From Ilumatobacteraceae bacterium (GTDB lineage: Bacteria; Actinomycetota; Acidimicrobiia; Acidimicrobiales; Ilumatobacteraceae), in contig JAJTEQ010000009.1 in assembly GCA_021298195.1 (NCBI GenBank), forward strand, positions 1 through 64,000: a stretch of DNA of 64,000 nt, given 5' to 3'. Under the pieces are notes generated by a model. It did not search any database. It worked only from the letters and a program-made list of their open reading frames with translations, and was not told where the DNA came from. The translations under genes and the position numbers were made by a program. Every line of letters begins with the position of its first letter. The first letter of the stretch is position 1. Of the stretch, positions 62,247 to 64,000 are shown one piece after another.

Positions 62247-63109
62247 TCGAATCTTCTTAGCTTTCGTCGCGGCGCCTCCTCACCAGGCCACACTCGCTTC
62301 ACCCCATCGCCGAGAGCTGCTTCTACTATTCGAATATCTCGTACAAGATTTTGAATTCCGTGCGGCTCAAGCGAGGCGGACTGATCCGATCCCCACATCG
62401 AGCGGTCAAGAGTAATGTGGCGCTCGATGGCCACAGCACCAAGCGCAACAGCCGCGACCGAAATTTGAAGCCCTCGCTCGTGGCCTGAGTACCCAATGCT
62501 TAAACCGTACCGATCCCCTAGTGTTTGGATCGTTCGAAGATTCGCTTCTTCCGGCGGCATCGGATAAGTACTCGTTGCCGCCATCAAGAGCAAGGGGCTG
62601 CCCTGTAGAAGTTCGACCGCGGAATCGATCTCGTCAATGGTACTCATCCCAGTTGAGAGGATTAATGGTTTCCCTGTAGATCTGAGCGCCGACAGTAAGC
62701 CCCTATCGGTCAAGCTTGCTGAGGCGATCTTGTGAGCAGAAACTCCCAATCCCTCCAAGAATTCGACCGAAGGCTCATCCCACGGGGAAGCAAACCAGTC
62801 AATCCCCAGTTCACGGGAGTACCGATCGATCTCCTGGTACTCAGGCCTCCCAAATTCGACCTTATACCTGTAGTCGATGTAGGTCATACGGCCCCATGGT
62901 GTATCTCTTTCAATCAACTTCTGGTCTTCGGGGACACAAACATCTGGGTCACGCTTCTGAAATTTCACGGCATCGCAACCTGCTTCGGCTGCTACTTTCA
63001 TCAATTTCTTTGCGATGTCCAACGAACCGTTGTGATTGATTCCAATTTCGGCAATTAGGTAGACCGGACGACCTTTCCCAACGACCCTTGAGTTGATCTG
63101 AATCTCCAT
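62243..63109 (-). CDS. neuB: NeuB-family nonulosonate synthase lacking the SAF domain
   Basis: Condenses phosphoenolpyruvate with a six-carbon amino sugar or sugar phosphate to a nine-carbon acid. The 288-aa TIM barrel has YLIAEIGINHNGSLDIAKKL, DAVKFQKR, FASPWDEPSVEFLEGLGV, AHKIASASLTDRGLL, a metal His in IGYSGHERG and a second in IERHITLDRSMWGSDQSASL. The C-terminal antifreeze-like SAF domain of typical NeuB (about 345 aa) is missing. The ATG at 63109 has GGGG about nine bases upstream and avoids overlap with the next gene. It sits between the NeuA-HAD gene and the flippase. Confidence 0.87.
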   Translation of the reverse strand: MEIQINSRVVGKGRPVYLIAEIGINHNGSLDIAKKLMKVAAEAGCDAVKFQKRDPDVCVPEDQKLIERDTPWGRMTYIDYRYKVEFGRPEYQEIDRYSRELGIDWFASPWDEPSVEFLEGLGVSAHKIASASLTDRGLLSALRSTGKPLILSTGMSTIDEIDSAVELLQGSPLLLMAATSTYPMPPEEANLRTIQTLGDRYGLSIGYSGHERGLQISVAAVALGAVAIERHITLDRSMWGSDQSASLEPHGIQNLVRDIRIVEAALGDGVKRVWPGEEAPRRKLRRFE

Positions 63110-63123
63110 TTGCGTATCCCCTT

Positions 63124-64000
63124 CTACGAACTCTGATTCATTTCGAGAACTATTCCACAAGCTTCGCGAACCAAACCGACACCCGGTGCGTGCGACAGTT
63201 TGACCGAGGCGGATCTTAGAACCTCAGGGGGCGATGACTGTGGAGCCATGGCCAGTCCAACGGCACGCATACATTCGAGATCGTTTAGATCGTTACCCAC
63301 ATAGGCACATTGAGAGGGTGCGATACCTTCCGCCGTCAACCATTCGAGCAAGGCCTCCAATTTATGATCGCAGCCCGCAATACATTCGACGCCAAGCTTT
63401 CGTGCTCGAGCTTGGACAACTGGATTCTTCTCACGCGAAAGGATAAGCATCCGAATACCCGACTCTCTGAGAAGGTTCACGCCAAGCCCGTCTGATCTAC
63501 TCACCTGCACAAACTCCACTCCGTCTTGGCTAACGAGAGCAGTGTCGTCCGTATGAACACCGTCGAAATCAGTGACGAATGCTTGGATTCTGCCTACTCC
63601 CTGCGGAACAAGCCGGTCAGAGATGCGATTGGCCCAAATCAAGTCTTCCGGTTCATCAATTTCAAAGGATGACATGAACGACGTGGTCACTGGCAAAACT
63701 CGACCGAAAAACCTGTGCTTTGAATTTCGGAAACCAGTTACGTTCAGAACGTAGAAGGCACCTGTTTCGCGAAACTCAGTCTCTCGATCCTGCCTTCGTT
63801 CTCGTTTCTGAGAGTCATGATTTACTCCAACAATTTGACCACCTTCGAATTTCCAAATGAACGAGTGACTCACAACAGCCGAAAATGCAACATCGGCTTG
63901 GCCAGATTCAACAATTTGAATGGCGCGCTCAAGTGCTTGACAATCAAGAACTGGACTCGTTGCCTGGATGAAGACGAGTGTCGAAGGCTCGATACCTTGC
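63124..64000 (-). CDS. neuA: CMP-nonulosonate cytidylyltransferase fused to KdsC-like HAD phosphatase, 5' end outside window
   Basis: The frame is open to the right edge, so the N-terminal nucleotide-binding motif is not seen. The visible part starts with LVFIQATSPVLDCQALERAI, the CMP-sialate synthetase core, then FFGRVLPVTTSFMSSFEIDE and EPEDLIWANRI. From about position 63600 down it is a KdsC-type HAD domain: AFVTDFDGVHTDDTALVSQD (Asp nucleophile), MLILSREKNPVVQARARKL and YVGNDLNDLECM. The internal Met at 63873 is not the true start. A fused phosphatase suggests that NeuB makes a 9-phosphate. The architecture is like vertebrate CMAS. Confidence 0.85.
   Translation of the reverse strand, partial: QGIEPSTLVFIQATSPVLDCQALERAIQIVESGQADVAFSAVVSHSFIWKFEGGQIVGVNHDSQKRERRQDRETEFRETGAFYVLNVTGFRNSKHRFFGRVLPVTTSFMSSFEIDEPEDLIWANRISDRLVPQGVGRIQAFVTDFDGVHTDDTALVSQDGVEFVQVSRSDGLGVNLLRESGIRMLILSREKNPVVQARARKLGVECIAGCDHKLEALLEWLTAEGIAPSQCAYVGNDLNDLECMRAVGLAMAPQSSPPEVLRSASVKLSHAPGVGLVREACGIVLEMNQSS

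Noticed and set aside
1-64000. CRISPR arrays, prophage, insertion sequences, rRNA operons
   Set aside because: No regularly spaced direct repeats, transposase or integrase reading frames, or rRNA sequence were recognised on either strand.

Overview
The window looks like a chromosomal segment of a high-GC actinobacterium, probably an aquatic member of Acidimicrobiia (Ilumatobacter-like). That placement is an inference. It rests on an ImuA'/ImuB/DnaE2 SOS set, a mycobacterial-type LpdA and DapD, a homodimeric AceE, large secreted proteins with repeated DTR/GWF modules, and many leaderless promoters. Genes are packed tightly: no gene-free stretch exceeds about 210 bases, and ATGA/GTGA overlaps are common.

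1-11 kb is DNA repair, redox and small-molecule metabolism. It holds the SOS mutasome (dnaE2, and imuA'-imuB), each part with its own LexA-type box set between the promoter elements. With it are a Cys/Met PLP enzyme, an atypical response regulator, a CarH-like B12-binding regulator, an Nfu-like protein, an acyl-CoA dehydrogenase, selD-rnhB and a MOSC protein.

11-34 kb mixes envelope and core genes: the dTDP-rhamnose operon (rfbA-rfbC-rfbB-rfbD), an LCP ligase, birA divergent from a biotin-dependent acyl-CoA carboxylase, an RDD protein, lpdA, lysS-dapD-argJ, an SDR, a 1026-aa SpoIID-SGNH-repeat protein, rnhA, aceE, an HhH-GPD protein and a second repeat-bearing secreted protein. Three copies of a 54-bp structured repeat lie directly behind stop codons at 1, 18.5 and 19 kb.

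34-64 kb is a large surface-polysaccharide region. It has GT2, GT4, GT8 and GT-C-like transferases, methyltransferases, a 2OG oxygenase, an ABC exporter (Wzm/Wzt with a C-terminal cargo domain), an acyltransferase-SGNH enzyme, a DUF2304/GT2 pair, genes for a dTDP-3-amino-6-deoxyhexose (sugar aminotransferase plus FdtA-type isomerase), and at the right edge a CMP-nonulosonate (sialic acid-like) module: NeuA-HAD fusion, NeuB, Wzx flippase and a GT42/DUF115-like candidate transferase. Base composition falls towards the right edge. Four genes here are broken: GT-C, GT2, PhyH and GT8. This suggests a fast-changing glycan locus or local assembly errors. rfbA and rfbB supply dTDP-4-keto-6-deoxyglucose both to rhamnose and, by inference, to the 3-amino sugar; LCP would attach finished polymer to the cell wall.
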